From positions 1 through 6,410 of the forward strand of contig DAOKYY010000143.1 of the NCBI GenBank assembly GCA_035325905.1: a stretch of DNA of 6,410 bases, given 5' to 3'. Below the pieces are notes generated by a model that made no database searches, was not told the DNA's origin, and saw nothing but the letters and a program-made list of their open reading frames with translations. Positions 5,454-6,410 of the stretch are shown one piece after another (the stretch's first letter is position 1; each line of letters opens with the position of its first letter). The stretch comes from DYGX01 sp035325905. GTDB taxonomy: Bacteria > Chloroflexota > Anaerolineae > Aggregatilineales > Aggregatilineaceae. The translations under genes and the position numbers were made by a program.

Positions 5454-6347
5454 ATGTCGACCAAACTCAAGCCGAAATTGACGGTCCCATTCTATGCGCC
5501 CGATCCATCGGTCACGCAGCGCCGGCTGGAAGACTTGCAGCGCATGTTCGGGATGTACACGTATCCGTTCTCGATGTCGCCCAACCCGGACTATCTGTAC
5601 GTCGCCGGTGTGACCGCGCGCACCCTGGCGAAGACGACTTTCGCCATCGACCAGCGCCAGGGCCTGAGCGTGATCATCGGAGACTACGGGACCGGCAAGA
5701 CCATGCTGGCGCGCTACATCTACAGCTCGTACACCGCCGGCGACGTGCGCGAGCCATCCGCCGTCGCCTACATTCCGGACCCGCCGCACCCCGGCACGCG
5801 CGAGCTGCTGCGGCGCATCATCCAGGAGCTGGGGGGCAAGACCAGCAAGCGCACCAACGACGGCCTGATGGAAGACCTGCGCGCGATGGTGCTCGATATC
5901 TTCGCCGCCGGGCAGAACTGCATCGTCATGATCGACGAGGCGCAGGTGCTGGTCCGCCGCCAGCTGGACCTGATCCGCGAGCTGTTCAACTTCAACGCGG
6001 GCGGGCTGGTGCCGATCCAGGTCGTGCTGATCGGCAAAGAGGACCTGCGCCTATCGCTGCACAACGCGCCCGACCTCAACGACCGGGTGGCGGCGCGCTC
6101 CACGCTGGAGCCGTTCACCCCCGCCGAGACCGCGGAGCTGATCAACTTCCGGCTGAACAGGGCAGGGTGCAAGCTGCCGCTGTTTACACCAGATGCGGTC
6201 GATCTGCTGTACGATCTGTCGAAAGGCTACCCGCGCAAGGCGATCAAGCTGGCGGGGGCGGCGCTGTGGTATATCGTCGAGTTCGGGCTGGAGCGCGTTT
6301 CGGCCAGCGCGCTTGACGCGGCGCGCCTGCGCGACGAGATTGAATAG
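5454..6347 (+). CDS. AAA+ ATPase of the ExeA/TniB type (AAA_22)
   Basis: This 297-residue cytoplasmic ATPase starts at ATG 5454, with AGGAGG four bases upstream. The N-terminal PFSMSPNPDYLYVAG (38-52) matches the PF.lTPDP.FLYl lead-in of ExeA-type ATPases. Walker A is GDYGTGKT (76-83) and Walker B is CIVMIDEAQ (156-164, Asp161-Glu162). The strand before sensor 1 is VQ.VVLIGKEDL-like (about 189-198), where relatives often have GQPEL. Arg211 or Arg215 in LNDRVAARSTLEPF is a likely arginine finger, and GYPRKAIKLA (258-267) is the sensor 2 region. Such proteins act as DNA-associated switches, for example transposition targeting (TniB, TnsC, MuB) or general secretion (ExeA). No transposase, secretion partner or C-terminal peptidoglycan-binding domain is present. 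Next to a divergent initiator-like gene, a role in remodelling a DNA-initiator complex or loading helicase is plausible but unproven. Confidence 0.85.
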   Translation: MSTKLKPKLTVPFYAPDPSVTQRRLEDLQRMFGMYTYPFSMSPNPDYLYVAGVTARTLAKTTFAIDQRQGLSVIIGDYGTGKTMLARYIYSSYTAGDVREPSAVAYIPDPPHPGTRELLRRIIQELGGKTSKRTNDGLMEDLRAMVLDIFAAGQNCIVMIDEAQVLVRRQLDLIRELFNFNAGGLVPIQVVLIGKEDLRLSLHNAPDLNDRVAARSTLEPFTPAETAELINFRLNRAGCKLPLFTPDAVDLLYDLSKGYPRKAIKLAGAALWYIVEFGLERVSASALDAARLRDEIE

Positions 6348-6380
6348 GGCAGCGGTTAAGTGACCTTTCGAAATGATCTA

Positions 6381-6398
6381 GCGAATGCGGCGCTTCGC
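6381..6398 (+). other. Weak stem-loop after the ATPase gene
   Basis: GCGAA (6381-6385) and TTCGC (6394-6398) form a 5-bp stem with an 8-base loop, 33 bases after the stop codon. No T-run follows, so a terminator role is doubtful. The rest of 6348-6410 shows no gene. Confidence 0.25.
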
Positions 6399-6410
6399 AA
6401 GGTTTACCTC

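Overview
The window is a GC-rich piece of a bacterial genome. My best guess is Chloroflexota (Anaerolineae or a relative), from the general look of the MFS exporter and of the DnaA-domain protein; this is an impression, not a phylogenetic result. There are four real genes. Three are complete and one runs off the left edge. Two long intergenic regions carry most of the regulatory signals.

Left part (1-1312). A leftward gene starts at 887 and is cut by the window edge. It encodes an exported redox enzyme made of a signal peptide, a type-1 copper cupredoxin domain, a c-type cytochrome domain and the start of a cytochrome cd1 nitrite reductase (NirS-type) d1 domain. Its upstream region holds an FNR/DNR/NNR-type box (TTGACACAAATCAA on the gene's strand). 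The box is centred exactly 41.5 bases before the start point predicted from a -10-like TAGAGT. This is the geometry of an anaerobically or NO-activated class II promoter and independently supports a denitrification role.

Middle part (1313-4776). A rightward MFS exporter gene is followed 11 bases later by the stop codon of a convergent, leftward 737-codon gene. That gene encodes a replication-initiator-like protein. Two copies of a winged-helix-like module lie in its N-terminal half. A proline-rich linker follows, whose DNA is a 34-bp tandem repeat read in all three frames. The protein ends in a domain resembling DnaA domain I, the part of DnaA that contacts helicase and accessory factors.

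Right part (4777-6410). A 677-bp spacer, visibly more AT-rich than the rest, separates the initiator-like gene from a divergent ExeA/TniB-type AAA+ ATPase gene (5454-6347). The spacer contains a near-consensus sigma-70 promoter pointing right, two stem-loop-forming segments, six copies of CGTGC/GCACG, a DnaA-box-like site, and a second promoter overlapped by a perfect palindrome. A DNA-binding protein with a helicase-contact-like domain, a divergent AAA+ ATPase and a motif-rich AT-rich spacer together look like a replication or DNA-mobilisation module. This could belong to a plasmid, an integrated element or a lineage-specific chromosomal locus. That reading is inference; no integrase, relaxase, partition gene or att site is visible.

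The nitrite reductase and the exporter share an intergenic region but have no obvious functional link to the right-hand module.
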